Positions 1 to 10,749 of a DNA stretch of 64,000 nt are shown here, in pieces (the first letter of the stretch is position 1; the number at the start of each line of letters is the position of its first letter). The notes under the pieces are model-generated. The model had not been told where the DNA came from, did not search any database, and saw only the letters and a program-made list of their open reading frames with translations. Where the stretch lies: NCBI GenBank assembly GCA_964036195.1, contig OZ038460.1, positions 17,363,504 to 17,427,503 of the forward strand, given 5' to 3'. Origin of the DNA: Sphaerolaimus hirsutus (lineage: Eukaryota > Nematoda > Chromadorea > Monhysterida > Sphaerolaimidae). Position numbers and translations under genes: made by a program.

Positions 1-133
1 TTATGTGTCTACACATCGATAAAGAGTGCGGGAGTTTTAGTACCTTATTTGCTCGAATAATTCCCCTGGGTTATTATTTTTTCAACAGACTTTTTGACGG
101 GGGAACTTTTCAACGGGTGAAAAGCGCCTGGCG
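1..133. repeat. Fragment of CTCGAATAATTCCCC repeat family
   Basis: Carries the CTCGAATAATTCCCCTGGG signature followed by a G-rich stretch. The same signature occurs near 49.45 and 50.35 kb. The copy is cut by the window start or truncated, and I see no gene in it. Confidence 0.4.
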
Positions 134-205
134 CTAGCACAAAAAAGAAAAACCTGTATTTTCAACTATAAAATGTCGATTAAATATAAATATCCAAAAA
201 CCAAC

Positions 206-3200
206 ATTGATTAGATCCTTGGCCGTGATGTGTTTCATTTCCGGGTGTTCAGTGCGCAAATAATCCATGAAACCAACAAGTGCGGCCAACTCCTCCTTTG
301 GAATTTTGGGTCGCCTTCTGCGGCGAATTTTCCGCCCAAAATAATGGATCTTCATGAAGATGTATTTCAGTTCTGCGATTTTGAGAAGTTATTTTGAATA
401 TTGCAGTGTAAATATGGTTGGGTTTTTGAGAGGATTTATGGTAACTCCCAAAAAATAGTGCAAGTTAATGTGAAAATGTCTAGAAGACAACAGTACAGTA
501 CCGCAGACTGTGCACATTAGTGTCGGCAATCACAAAATATTCCACAAAATTTCACAATTCACAAAAGTACTCGGTTCCAAAATCTGGTTGGCCCAGGGTT
601 CGGGTTGGTTCGGATCGGTTCGGATCCCAACACTAGATACCGTAAATGCTCTAATAATACAACAGGTCTCCAATAATACGACATCTCCAATAGTGCGACA
701 GGTTTGGGCACGTTGTGTGAAAATAATCCGACACTCTCCAATAATACGACACTCTTCAATAGTGCGACACCCGAGAAAAAAATAAAAAACATCGTAATGA
801 TGTCGCAATCTGCGGAAGCCGTGGATTCCGCGCTTTTGGACAATTGTTTTGTTAATGTTGATGTTTAATGGCGATTTAATGGGCGATTGTTGATGTTTAT
901 TGCTTTACTAAGTCATGCTCACGTTTGAGTTATGTGGACAATGAAGTTGTTGATTTGATGAAAACAATAATGCGACACTCTCTAATAATGCGACATCTCC
1001 AATAGTACGACACCTAAAAATGTGCTGAAAAAAATAGTACGACTGTCGTATTATTAGAGCATTTACGGTATACCGTATTTCCTCGAAATACCCACCCCCC
1101 CTCGTTTAACCCCCCCCTCTCTCGGGACCACTATGAAACAATCACCCCCCGGGGGGTATTTCGAGGAAATACGGTAGGTAGTAAATAAGGCAGCTAAGAA
1201 AGTTAATAAAAAGTAACCCGAGGCTGCCAAATCAGCACACATCGTCAACACTGCCAGTCCAAAAGTGACAAAACAGACAATGTAAACCACAGCTGCCATG
1301 CTGGTGGCTTGCATCTCAGCCATCGTCAAGTTGGCAACCTGCCAAAGAAACATTTTTGGGCCACTTTTAATCAAAATTGAAGAAAAAAAATCAGATTTAC
1401 CAGATTGAAAGCGATAAAAAATGCATCCATCAGAGTGTATTTCTCCTCGAAAAATCGCAGGCACACCGCTCCCAGACCGCAAAATAGCAATAAAATTGTG
1501 GCATTCACCCACAGGGGAAGTTTGCGTTCGGCTTCACGTTTTACTGCGATTTTGATGGTTGCATTGTGAGAATGTTGGAAGAGAGAGATACGACGGGTAG
1601 GAAAATGGGAGACGCCCACGGATTGGGTGTAACTTCCAGTCCCAGACACTGCAAAATGTCAAATGTCAAATGTCATGCAAAGTGTTAAAAGTCAGGTAAG
1701 TATTTTTAGGTGGTATTTTCAGTATTTTTTGACACTTTCCAGAGCATTATCCATGATTTTTGACACTTTGCATGACATTTAACATTTCTCAGGGGATTTT
1801 ACATGACTTTTGACACAATATTTGACATTTTACAGGGTCTGGTACCCAGGTTACCTTTCTTCCTTGCAGCCCTGCGTTTTTTACAAGCCTCACAGGTCCT
1901 TTTGTCGTGCTTTTTCTCCCCATCAGTAGTGGATCCATCTGTCTGCGCCTGTTGTTGCATCGCCAAACTGCACCTGAGGGAATTGAATTTTGTGTCTGTG
2001 AAGCTGACAAATGTTGACATTTCACTGACAATTTCACATGTCTTTGTCAATATGTTGTCAACAAATTTTCAATGTTTCCCTAAAATGCTTTTGAAATATC
2101 GAATTTCGTTTTCGAATCTTTCAAAACAATTAGGTATACAATTTTTAACACTGGATTCCCAATTTTGACAAGTTTTGAACATTTTCAACACTGGCCTGAA
2201 AAATAAATCAAAAATTTTTCCGAATTGTTGAAGTTGCAAATTTGATAATCAAAAAAAAATTTTCAGTGTTTTTCTGACCATGAATTTGGAAACATTTCCG
2301 AATTTCTGTCTGACATCATAAACGCGTGACTATAAAAAACCATAAATAAAGACCCTAAAAACAAAAAGAGCTCAAACCAACTTTCGCTTTTTCTTATTTT
2401 TCTTCCTAGCATTCAAAACATCCCAAGTGGAATCCCTCCTTCTACCAACGGCGGGCGAATTTCCCGCCGGTGCAATTTTCAAGTATTTTCTGCCCATGTC
2501 GCGTTTTTCTTTCCTTTTTTGTTTTATATACTTCATTATGGATGAGATGCAAGTGTGCGCATAGCATAGGCGTAGAATTTTACGCATCTGCGAAATTGTG
2601 CGGAAATGTAATGGACCTGCGCACAGTAGTCTTCAACGGAAGTTTCGAAAACTCATAAATAAGCTTTGAGCGAATTTGAGTTTTCTAGACGGAGTGATTT
2701 TTAATCTCCGTCAACTGTAGTTGACGGATAGCTCATACAAGTAAACAAAAATGTGTTCAAAGCTGATTTATGAGTTCTCGAAATTTTGGTTGAAAACTAG
2801 CGTGCGCAAAAAAATGAAATGTTTTTTTTTATTCTCAAGTGACGAACCCTAGTCACCAAATTCAGCAAATTGCAAGCATTCAAAGTTGTATAAATTTCCC
2901 ACCAACCTTTTTATATATAAATAGCAAGCTATCAGAGAGAAATCGGCCAATATCAACTGCAGCGATAACAGTCAACGGAATACCGATCATTCCATACAAA
3001 ATTGCGGCTATTTGACCCCTTGGAGTGGTGGGGTTCACGTAAGTGTAGCCTGGGAATATGTTTACTCAGATTTAGTTTGAGTATTACCTTATTTCCTCGA
3101 GCTACCCCCCGGGGGTGATTGTTTCATAGTGCTCCCGAGAGGGGGGGGGGGGGTTAAACGATGGGAATGGGTATTTCGAGGGGGGGTTATTATTTCGCAA

Positions 3201-6200
3201 GAACTTTTTGAAATCCTAGTACAAAATCGTTGTTTGTGATGTGCGCTGGGGTAGAAAAATGCATCAATAACTGACATGTAAAGACTCCTATAGACTAATA
3301 TTAGTACGTAAATGGTATAAACACGTTCTAACGTGATTTCGACATTGTTTTAACGTGTGTTCTGCACTACGCAGAACACAAACTGCAGTATTTGTCATGT
3401 ACGTTCCCTTTACACTCAATTTGGGGGGTATTTCGAGGGGGAGGGGTGATTGTTTCATAGTGGTCTCGAGAGGGGGGTCAAACGAGGGGGGGTATTTCGA
3501 GGGGGGGGGGTATTTCGAGGAAATACGGTATATCACAAACCGCAAGCAATAAAAATCATCCTGGTGCACTCTCAGACCTAGTGATGTTAAAGGCACCGGA
3601 AAAAATGGCACCGGCACCGAAGGGCACCGGCCGGTTGCCGGTGCTAGCACCGAAAGGCACCGCACCGGGCTGGAATTTCTGAAGTAAATATCGGGCAGAT
3701 TCTCAGTGGTCTCACCTTTGGAAGTGCATATTTCCATGAATTTTCAACCGATTTTGATGGTTGAGCACTTAAAATGATCAGAATGATGTGGCAATCACTT
3801 TTATGAAGCAATTACAATTATTACAAATGAAAGATAAAAAATTGAATTCACTACAATGTCCATAGCCACTATTGTCTACTGATCGGAGTCGTTGCTGTTA
3901 AGAATGGAACTATCTCTGTCATAAACTGACAACAAATTTTGAACAAACAAGTAAGATAAATATAAAATATAAAAATGATTTAAAATTCAACAAAATTTTA
4001 GATTCGCTCATCAGATCACAGCTCTGGATTTCACAGTAGGTATATTTATTTGATGGGAGGTTTACAAAATAGGCAAAAACGGTTGGGTAAATATATCGCT
4101 GTTTTTTGAAATATGAATTAGCACATACTATGGACAAAATTGCACAGCACATGAAGCCTTGGCCGGTGCCTTTCCCGGTGCCTTTTACTTAGTCGCTGGT
4201 GCTAGCACCTTTGGCACCCGCAAAAAAATGGCACCGCACCGCACCGGCACCGGTGCTATTCTGAAAAAAATGGCACCGGCACCGGCATGGCACCCCTGAA
4301 GATTGCAATGGCACCGCACCAGCACCGGTGCTGGTGCCCTTCGGTGCCCAGCACCGGGGCACCGGTGCCCCGGTGCCTTTACATCACTACTCAGACCCTG
4401 TAAAAAACCCTGTAAAGTGTAAAAGACCCTGTAAAATGACAAGTGGCGTGTAAAATACCCTGTAAAATGTCATGTAAACGATCCTGTAAATTGTCAAATG
4501 TCATGTAAAAGCCCCTGTAATATGCCGCGTGTATCCAAATATTATTTTATCGTATCCAAATATTATGTTTTGTATTCAAATCTTACTTTTTACATAATAT
4601 TTGGATACAAAAACATAAGATTTGGATACAACAACAAAAATTTGGATTCACATGCCACTTTACAAGATCTTTTACGTGACATTTGACACTTTACAGGGTC
4701 TTTTACATGACACTTGACATTTTACAGGGTCTTTTGCATGACACATGACATTTTACAGGGTCTTTTACACTTTACAGGGTCTGGGAGTGTCCCCTGGGTT
4801 AGTAGAATGCCATCAAATTTGATGTATAATTCATATCTTGAGAACTACTGAATACATTTTGAATAATAATTTTTGGGGCACAACATAGATATACTAGACT
4901 AGGTAGTGCCTCTACAATTTAAGGGCTCACATCTCTAAAAGTTTACTGTTGTATTTGAAATAGCCGAGACTGTATTTTTAGTCCCACCCTTTATTTGTCA
5001 TTATGCTCTGTTGAAAATCCACCTTCAACTATGGTAAATCACACCTTCCAAATCCAAAACAACCCACCAGTAGTCGTCAAAATGCTGAGCGCGTACAAAG
5101 TCGACTCGATCGTGTTCCATCTGGATGGGAGCACACTTTCGGGATCTTGGCTGTTGTCGCCAATGGGCAGAACTGCGTCGAAATGCCTCCCCTCGTGGGC
5201 GGAGCTTAGCGCGTACAGTTGCGTGTACAGCTGCGAATTGAGGGGTGGGTATAATTATGTGAGGTTGTAAATGTGGGTCTTCAATTTAATTATTTATGAC
5301 CTTACTATTATCAGGAACCAAACAGAGGAACCGAGGATATTTTTTGAGCCGGAACCGGAAATTTCGCATTCCCAATCTTACAGTGGACTAATTCTTGTTA
5401 CATCCAGCAGTTTTTAGAAATAAAGGACACTTTAAAATGTCGAAAGGCAGTCAACTGCAGTGGCAAAAGTCATGTAAAAGCCCAGTAAAATGTCAACTTT
5501 CATTTATTTATTTTTTCACTGGGCATTTGACATTTTTATTGACATTTGTGATGATTTTCGACACTTTCCATGACATTAGACATTTCAAAGCATCTGGGAC
5601 TGCCCCAAGGCCACTCAGTTTCCAGTGTTCCACGTTCACGCTCTCAAAACCACACCAAAAAGCTCACTAAATAAAACTGAACCCCACTTTTTTCCTCCAA
5701 TCAGGCGCGGTCATTTCCCCGCCGCAGCTGGATTGTACAATTTCCGCCGCCTGTCGATATTGACCCAAAATTCGGGCACCTTTTCTTCGCAAAAATTGGT
5801 CATCTTCGCTTTTTTCTAGCCATCGGAAAAACCAGGCGCCGAAAGCCAAATAACCCAAAAGGACGAGATTTACGAAAACGTGGGGGAGTACGATTCGGAG
5901 ACCCTGGAATTTGGGGATTTGAAATTTTGGGGACACCAATGCAATTCATTTTATCACAGCGGAATGTAACAAAATGGTGAACCGGGCTTGAAAAATACAA
6001 GTTGACACAGAGTTGTGATGGTGCCTGTCAGGTCAGCGCCATTTTTGGCTACTGTTTTTACGATTTTATGCGTTTTGGCATGCAGCCAGCTTTGCTTTTT
6101 ATTTGAGGTACGCCTTTTGTTTAATTTGTCACGTTATTGGAGGTATACTTATAATTGCAGGTTGAAAAAATCAAGCTTGAAAAATTACAAAAGCATCTGC

Positions 6201-8018
6201 AAAAGACACCAATGTACAGCAAACTAGGCCGTTAAAATCGTTTTAAATACCCCCAAAAAAGAAAATGACAATCAAATAAATCATAAATAACCCCCAATCG
6301 ACCTTTCTCATCCTAGCCACATAACCCAAATCCGGTTTCAAACCGCTGCTTTTTCTGGTAACCGCGCTCAGTTTCCTAGTACTGACAACACTCGTTTTCT
6401 GGGTTCGAATTTGGTCATTTTCCGGCGTGGCCGGCGCCAAATGAATCGACACTGGCGGGGAATTTGCATTTCCACCCGTTTTACCGATGGACGTTTTCAA
6501 TACCGCCACAGAGTCTCTGGGACCGCTCCCGGATCCTGTAACATCGCCCTGTAAAAAGTGCAAAGTGTTGTTTGCCGTTTTGCCGTAAAGTGCAAAAATG
6601 GCAACTTGTTTGCCTTTTTCCAGGACATTTTACATGACTTAAGACACTTAACATGACATTTAAAATTTTACAGAGCATTTTACATTTTACAGGGCAGTTT
6701 GCACTTTACAAGGCATTTTACATTACTGACATTTTACATTACTGACATTTTGCATGACAGGACATGTTACAGAGTCTTTCACATGACACTTTCCATTTTA
6801 CATGGCATTTCACAGGGTCCGGGAGTGGCACCTGGGCCGAGATCTGAGCAATGCGGTCGGGGGCGGCATGGGGTCGCTGCTGGCGGAGGTGGCGCTGTTC
6901 GACCTGCGCGGATGTATCGGGTACCCGGAAGTGGGATGGTTGTAGTGATAGTTTAGGACTTATGTGTACTGGAAAAGGTTAATGTTTTTTGGTATTTTAA
7001 ATTTTAAAGATGGTTAGGCAAAAAGGATGTGTAAATAATATTGGAAGTATAAATGTTCATTCTATGGTGAATTTTTTTCTACGCGATGGCGCTGCACACA
7101 CTAGTATAACCACCAAATTTGGCAAAATCGTAAATCTGTTTTGCACACATTTGAGTTTATGAGTTTCCCAATGTTCAATGGTGGGTGTACTAGCGTGAGC
7201 GGCCGCAATAAAAACCTTTGGTTATTATTCTCGCCTTTAGAAATGTTTAGCTGTATTTTACTAATTTTTTGATACTTCCTCAGCATCAAATGTATGGGGG
7301 GGGCACCAAACTCAAAGAAACACACAAAAACACTTCCGAAAAAATTTATTGATCACACAAACTCATCACCCCCCTCCAACACAACTCAAGAAATAAAACC
7401 ACAAAACCACAAACCCCAAAACCACAACAAACCTAGAAGCAGCATACCCCCGCAATCCATCCACTGACATCCAAGCCTCCTTGGGCGGCGGCGAGGGCGC
7501 ATTCATTCTGCAATCGCCTTGACAATCAGAGTTATTCAGATTGGTAATTTGATTAATTAAGGCGCCATTGATGGATTCATTTTGCACGCTCGCAGATGGG
7601 TGCTCGTTTTCGGTGCCGGTGCACATGGGCACCGGGTGGCAGTCCCGGACACTGGAAAATGGCAAGTGTGATGGTAAGTGTCAAAAGTCATGTGGAATGA
7701 TCTGGAGAATGGCAAGCGAGTTTGCATGACATTTACATTTTACATGACTTTTGACACTTCGGATTACATTTGAAATTTTCCAGGGTATGTTACATAAATT
7801 TTCACACATTGCACGACATTTTCCAGGGCATTCATTTTACATGACTTTTTTGCATGACATTCAAAAAATTTCAGAGAATTTTACATGACATAGCACTTTG
7901 CATGACATTCATTTTACATTACTTTTGACACTTTACATGACATTTGACATTTTACAGGGTCTGGGATTGGCACCGGTTCGCAGTCGGGTGGAGTTGAATT
8001 GAATTGATTTGTAGACAT
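206..8018 (-). CDS. Two-pore-domain (K2P/TWK-like) potassium channel-like gene, 3' end outside the window
   Basis: Exons in transcript order: 7974-8018 (ATG in good context), 7433-7632, about 6832-6950, 6303-6516, 5688-5903, 5068-5230, 2907-3049, 2382-2530, 1846-1973, 1401-1648, 1218-1338 and 206-372. K2P channels are dimers with four membrane helices and two pore loops per subunit, and set background K+ conductance at the plasma membrane. Here exon 5688-5903 has TM1 (LPHVFVNLVLLGYLAFGAWF), 5068-5230 the first pore helix, 2907-3049 the filter and TM2 (ILYGMIGIPLTVIAAVDIGR), 1401-1648 TM3, and 1218-1338 TM4 followed by KIHYFGRKI in the next exon, a TWK-like signature. Phases match from 6303 to the last exon seen; the exon 2382-2530 boundaries are the weakest. 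Both filters are abnormal: TTTGYT for TTxGYG, and ANLTMAE where TTxGFGD is expected. Joining of the exons above 6.5 kb is uncertain (phase conflict at about 6.95 kb). Four of its introns or exons carry palindromic introner-like elements. Confidence 0.8.
638..1070. mobile_element. TA-flanked inverted-repeat element in a K2P intron
   Basis: The ends are inverted copies, TACCGTAAATGCTCTAATAA on the left and its complement on the right. The interior holds repeats of AATAATACGACACTCTCCAA type. A TA at each end suggests a Tc1/mariner or pogo-like element. No transposase is visible. Confidence 0.6.
1071..1177. repeat. CCGTATTTCC repeat, short copy
   Basis: Starts ACCGTATTTCCTCGAAATAC and ends with the inverted form GTATTTCGAGGAAATACGGT. 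Runs of C lie between the ends, with the family's internal GGGACCACTATGAAACAATC block. This is the most compact copy of a family seen more than ten times in the window. Confidence 0.7.
1649..1845 (-). mobile_element. Introner-like palindromic element forming a K2P intron
   Basis: On the minus strand it begins GTACCAGACCCTGTAAAATG and ends GACATTTTGCAG. Donor choices at 1854, 1845 or inside the terminal repeat (GTAAAA) all leave the upstream exon in phase 1, which fits the acceptor TTTTGCAG|TG. This copy appears to splice through the terminal-repeat acceptor, because the outer end lacks a clear target duplication. Confidence 0.65.
2640..2800. repeat. Short palindromic repeat in a K2P intron
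   Basis: Two outward copies of an ACTCATAAATnAGCTTTGA-like block flank a CCGTCAACTgtAGTTGACGG hairpin. A related hairpin (AACAGTAGTTGACGG) is at about 9.77 kb. Confidence 0.45.
3084..3533. repeat. CCGTATTTCC repeat, long copy
   Basis: Left end is degraded (TACCTTATTTCCTCGAGCTACC) and right end is GTATTTCGAGGAAATACGGT. Between them are long G runs and a conserved 200-bp core (AGACTAATATTAGTACG, then ACGTGTGTTCTGC) shared with copies at 46.98 and 58.74 kb. No coding capacity. Confidence 0.7.
3565..4792. mobile_element. Introner-like element interrupted by a hAT-like MITE
   Basis: Flanked by CCTGG on both sides (3560-3564 and 4793-4797). Its ends are TGCACTCTCAGACC and GGTCTGGGAGTGTC. The interior repeats units such as GACATTTTACAGGGTC and GTATCCAAATATTA. 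It lies in the K2P intron between exons 2907-3049 and 5068-5230, so it has not split an exon. Confidence 0.65.
3579..4389. mobile_element. hAT-like non-autonomous element with GCACCGG interior
   Basis: Terminal inverted repeats TAGTGATGTTAAAGGCACCGG-type are flanked by perfect 8-bp duplications CTCAGACC (3571-3578 and 4390-4397). Both ends are arrays of GGCACC/GGTGCC words. The central part (about 3660-4160) is unrelated unique sequence. It is inserted exactly in the terminal repeat of the surrounding element. Confidence 0.85.
5395..5612. mobile_element. Degenerate introner-like element
   Basis: The right end GGGACTGCCCC and internal TTTTCGACACTTTCCATGAC match the family. The left end is poorly preserved. 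It lies in the K2P intron between exons 5068-5230 and 5688-5903. Confidence 0.45.
6517..6831 (-). mobile_element. Introner-like element within K2P N-terminal coding sequence
   Basis: On the minus strand the left boundary is GGCCCAG|GTGCCACTCCC and the right GGAGCGGTCCCAG|AGAC, so the duplicated CCCAG supplies a 3' AG. Taken as an intron it is GT-AG. Splicing at the terminal-repeat sites (CCCT|GTGAAA to TTTTTACAG|GG) would also be in frame, adding a few codons. The two options imply different reading frames for the upstream exon. Confidence 0.65.
7633..7973 (-). mobile_element. Introner-like element within the first coding exon
   Basis: It splits an ATG-initiated reading frame. Minus-strand flanks are GCGAACCG|GTGCCAATCCC and ACTGCCACCCG|GTGCCC, with CCGG duplicated. 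Precise removal joins MSTNQFNSTPPDCEP to VPMCTGTENEHPS and keeps the frame open to a donor at 7432. The resulting intron would be GT-CG, not GT-AG. Confidence 0.65.
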
Positions 8019-10749
8019 GTTGGCCAGTTGATTTGATATTGGTTTAATTGAATTTTCGGGTTAACCTTTTATGAATAGATGGGTTTTTTATGTTTAAAAT
8101 CGCCTGATATTCAGTTTAAGATTTCCGATTATATTTATAAACTTCGCAACGAAAGCCAATCAAAGTCGCACTGCACTGAAAGCTGAAATCGAAACTTTTG
8201 AGTTTTAACGGCGCATGCAAACTTTTACTGCGGCGGCACAGCCGAAAATCACCCATTGTGTTTCAGTTTGGCTTGCAGGGTGGTTCAGTAAGTGTGCAAA
8301 TATTGAGGATGAAAAACATTCTTTTCACGAGACTGAGAGACAATTTTGAATTCAAATTTGAAGGAAACACAAAATCACATAGGGCACCGTTTTTCTAACA
8401 CCGAGATCCCAAACTTCAGCGCAGCTGAACGTTAGAATTACGCCACTCAGTGGTCAAAGAGCGACAGACAAACGAAAATGGCAGAGTTATTTTACTGATG
8501 CCAATTCCGCAAGAGAAGTAAAAAAACAATTTAGGAGTGAGAAGATTAAAAGTCTATCCAGAACCGAGAAGTGAAATTGCAAGTAAAACATCAAAAACGT
8601 TTTAGTGTTTTAATGTAAATGGCGATTTGTCTGGTACACTTCACCTTAAATTTCACTTCTCACTTTAATTTCCTTTCAACTTTTTACTTGCCAGTCTGCT
8701 TCCCACTTCAATTTTTAACTTTCCACCTCAATCTGGTTTTATTGACTTCTCCACTTGAGGAATTGAACCCCTGGAGAGAACGATAGCCACCTATTTACCT
8801 ATGAACAGTCACTCCAATTCTGGCGCCACTGTTAAATGGCGCTGGCGCCATTTTCTGGCGCTACCCCAAAACCAGTGAGGATACAATCCACTGGTCTATT
8901 CAACGCAGCGCAGCACATCAAGAGCCAATGTTTCATGCGACTGCGGTTTGGTTTCATGCGCTGCTCTGCACCTTCAAACAATACACGCACGGGCGGGAAA
9001 TTGGTCACCGCGTGTATTTTAGTTGACCGCGGTCAACTCCGCATGTGGAGAAGTGAAAAACATTTGGGAAGTGAGAATTGAAAGAGTTAAAAGCAATGTA
9101 AATTTAGAAGTGAAATGAGAAGTAGAAAGTTATAAGCGAAGTAGGTAAACTATTAAGGTTTCTTTTAACTTCCCACTTCTAATTTTACTTGGTTTTTAAC
9201 TTTTAACTTCTAAAATGGTACCTATTTTACTTCCCCACTTGCGGCATTGACACTAGAATGTCAAAGTTTTGGCATGCCGAATATTGACCTGGGTCAATTC
9301 CTGAGTGGGAACAACGGCGGTGCACTTGTACGCACAAATGCCTGGTACGCACAAATGCCCGGTACGCACAAAATTGTGCCCGCAACGCACATCTGCCCGG
9401 TACGAAATGACATTAAATTACATTTTGACCGTGTTTTTCACATCACACTTGTGAGTGAAGTGAAAAAAAGTTGCGCAATGACATTAGTTAACTTTTTGTC
9501 ACTTCACACATATTTGAACATCACTTGAAAAAGTGTCATATGAAAAAACGGTGGATGATGGCTATTTTTGACCGTTTTTTTCACGTGACACTTTTTCAAG
9601 TGATTTTCAGATATCAGTGAAGTGAAAAAAGCTGTGCAATAACATCAGTGACCATCTGTCCGGTACGCAAAGATCATCAGCCATGTAAGTTACCGGGCAG
9701 GTACCGGGCGTTTGTGCGTACCAGGCATTTGTGCGTAGGAGGCCTGACCCGGAACAACTGACAACAGTAGTTGACGGACTCCTCATTCCCGTCAACTCAA
9801 GTGTATTCAAAACAGATTTATCAGCTTTGAAAATTTCTTTTATCAACTAGTGAACAACGCATACGGAAATCCCCTTGTAAAACGCTGACATTTTCACATT
9901 GATTATCCGCCCATGTTGCGAGTTAAAAGATAAAGTAAAAGGGAGTAGTTTACCGAAATGATTCCTCGGAGGCATAGTAAAAGTGGGACTGCGACTTATC
10001 GCATAAAATGTAAATCGCTTGGCTGCCACATTTGTAGATGAGTTTTGCTATTGGAATTTTTTTCATTTTGTCGAAATCGTGTTTTCTGCATTTCATATTT
10101 TGGCTTTCCATTGCAAAAAATTGTACATATAATTGCAAGTCAACAGTTGCTTTAACTCGGTGAAAAGGCGAATGATGGCAAAAATGAATGTAAAATTTTC
10201 GTTTTTAATGGAAAACAACTTGCGCACAGTAAATCACTACATTGCAAATTCTAACATTTTTTAACGACAACAAAATGAGGTAAACTAATGGTGTTTTTAT
10301 ATAACACAGAGAAAAATTACATCATATAAAAACGCTGTAAAAATAAAAGTATCCATAATGAAAACTGCTCAATCGCAACTTATTTTTCAGCGAATTTATG
10401 AAGGCGGTAACCTGCAAATTTAATATCAGTGCCATGCAAAATCGGAGAGAAGTGGAAAAATATGCAATTGGAGAATATCTAAACGAGAAAACTATTTCCG
10501 CAAAACCCCCACATTGAAGCAAGATTTGTATACGGACCAAAATTCACGCAAAACAAGCACTGGAGCAGTATTTTGATGATCAAAGTTGTGAGAAAAATCA
10601 CGCACCAAAGTCACCCATATTGTGAGCAACTTAGTGCATTTTGGCTTTATATTCAGATGGGAAATGGTAAATAAATTACACTATAGTGTGGGACCATTAC
10701 AGTATATCAAGATTAAACATACCCACGATTACACAATTACACTGAAACT
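8019..10749. other. Intergenic region between the K2P 5' end and the FCP1 3' end
   Basis: No convincing gene. About 8400-9250 holds blocks of AAGTGAGAAGTGAAAT and their inverse, a CAAGT-rich family resembling the element at 17.8 kb, with GGCGCC words near 8.85 kb. About 9760-9850 is a copy of the AGTTGACGG hairpin. The rest looks unique and AT-rich. Confidence 0.5.
9240..9760. repeat. Palindromic repeat with GGTACGCACAAATG arms
   Basis: Arms carrying TACGCACAAATGCCCGGTACG flank an inverted core built from TTTTTCACTTGACACTTTTTCAA-like units. The same structure recurs at 53.85-54.21 kb. It could fold into a long hairpin. No coding sequence. Confidence 0.6.
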
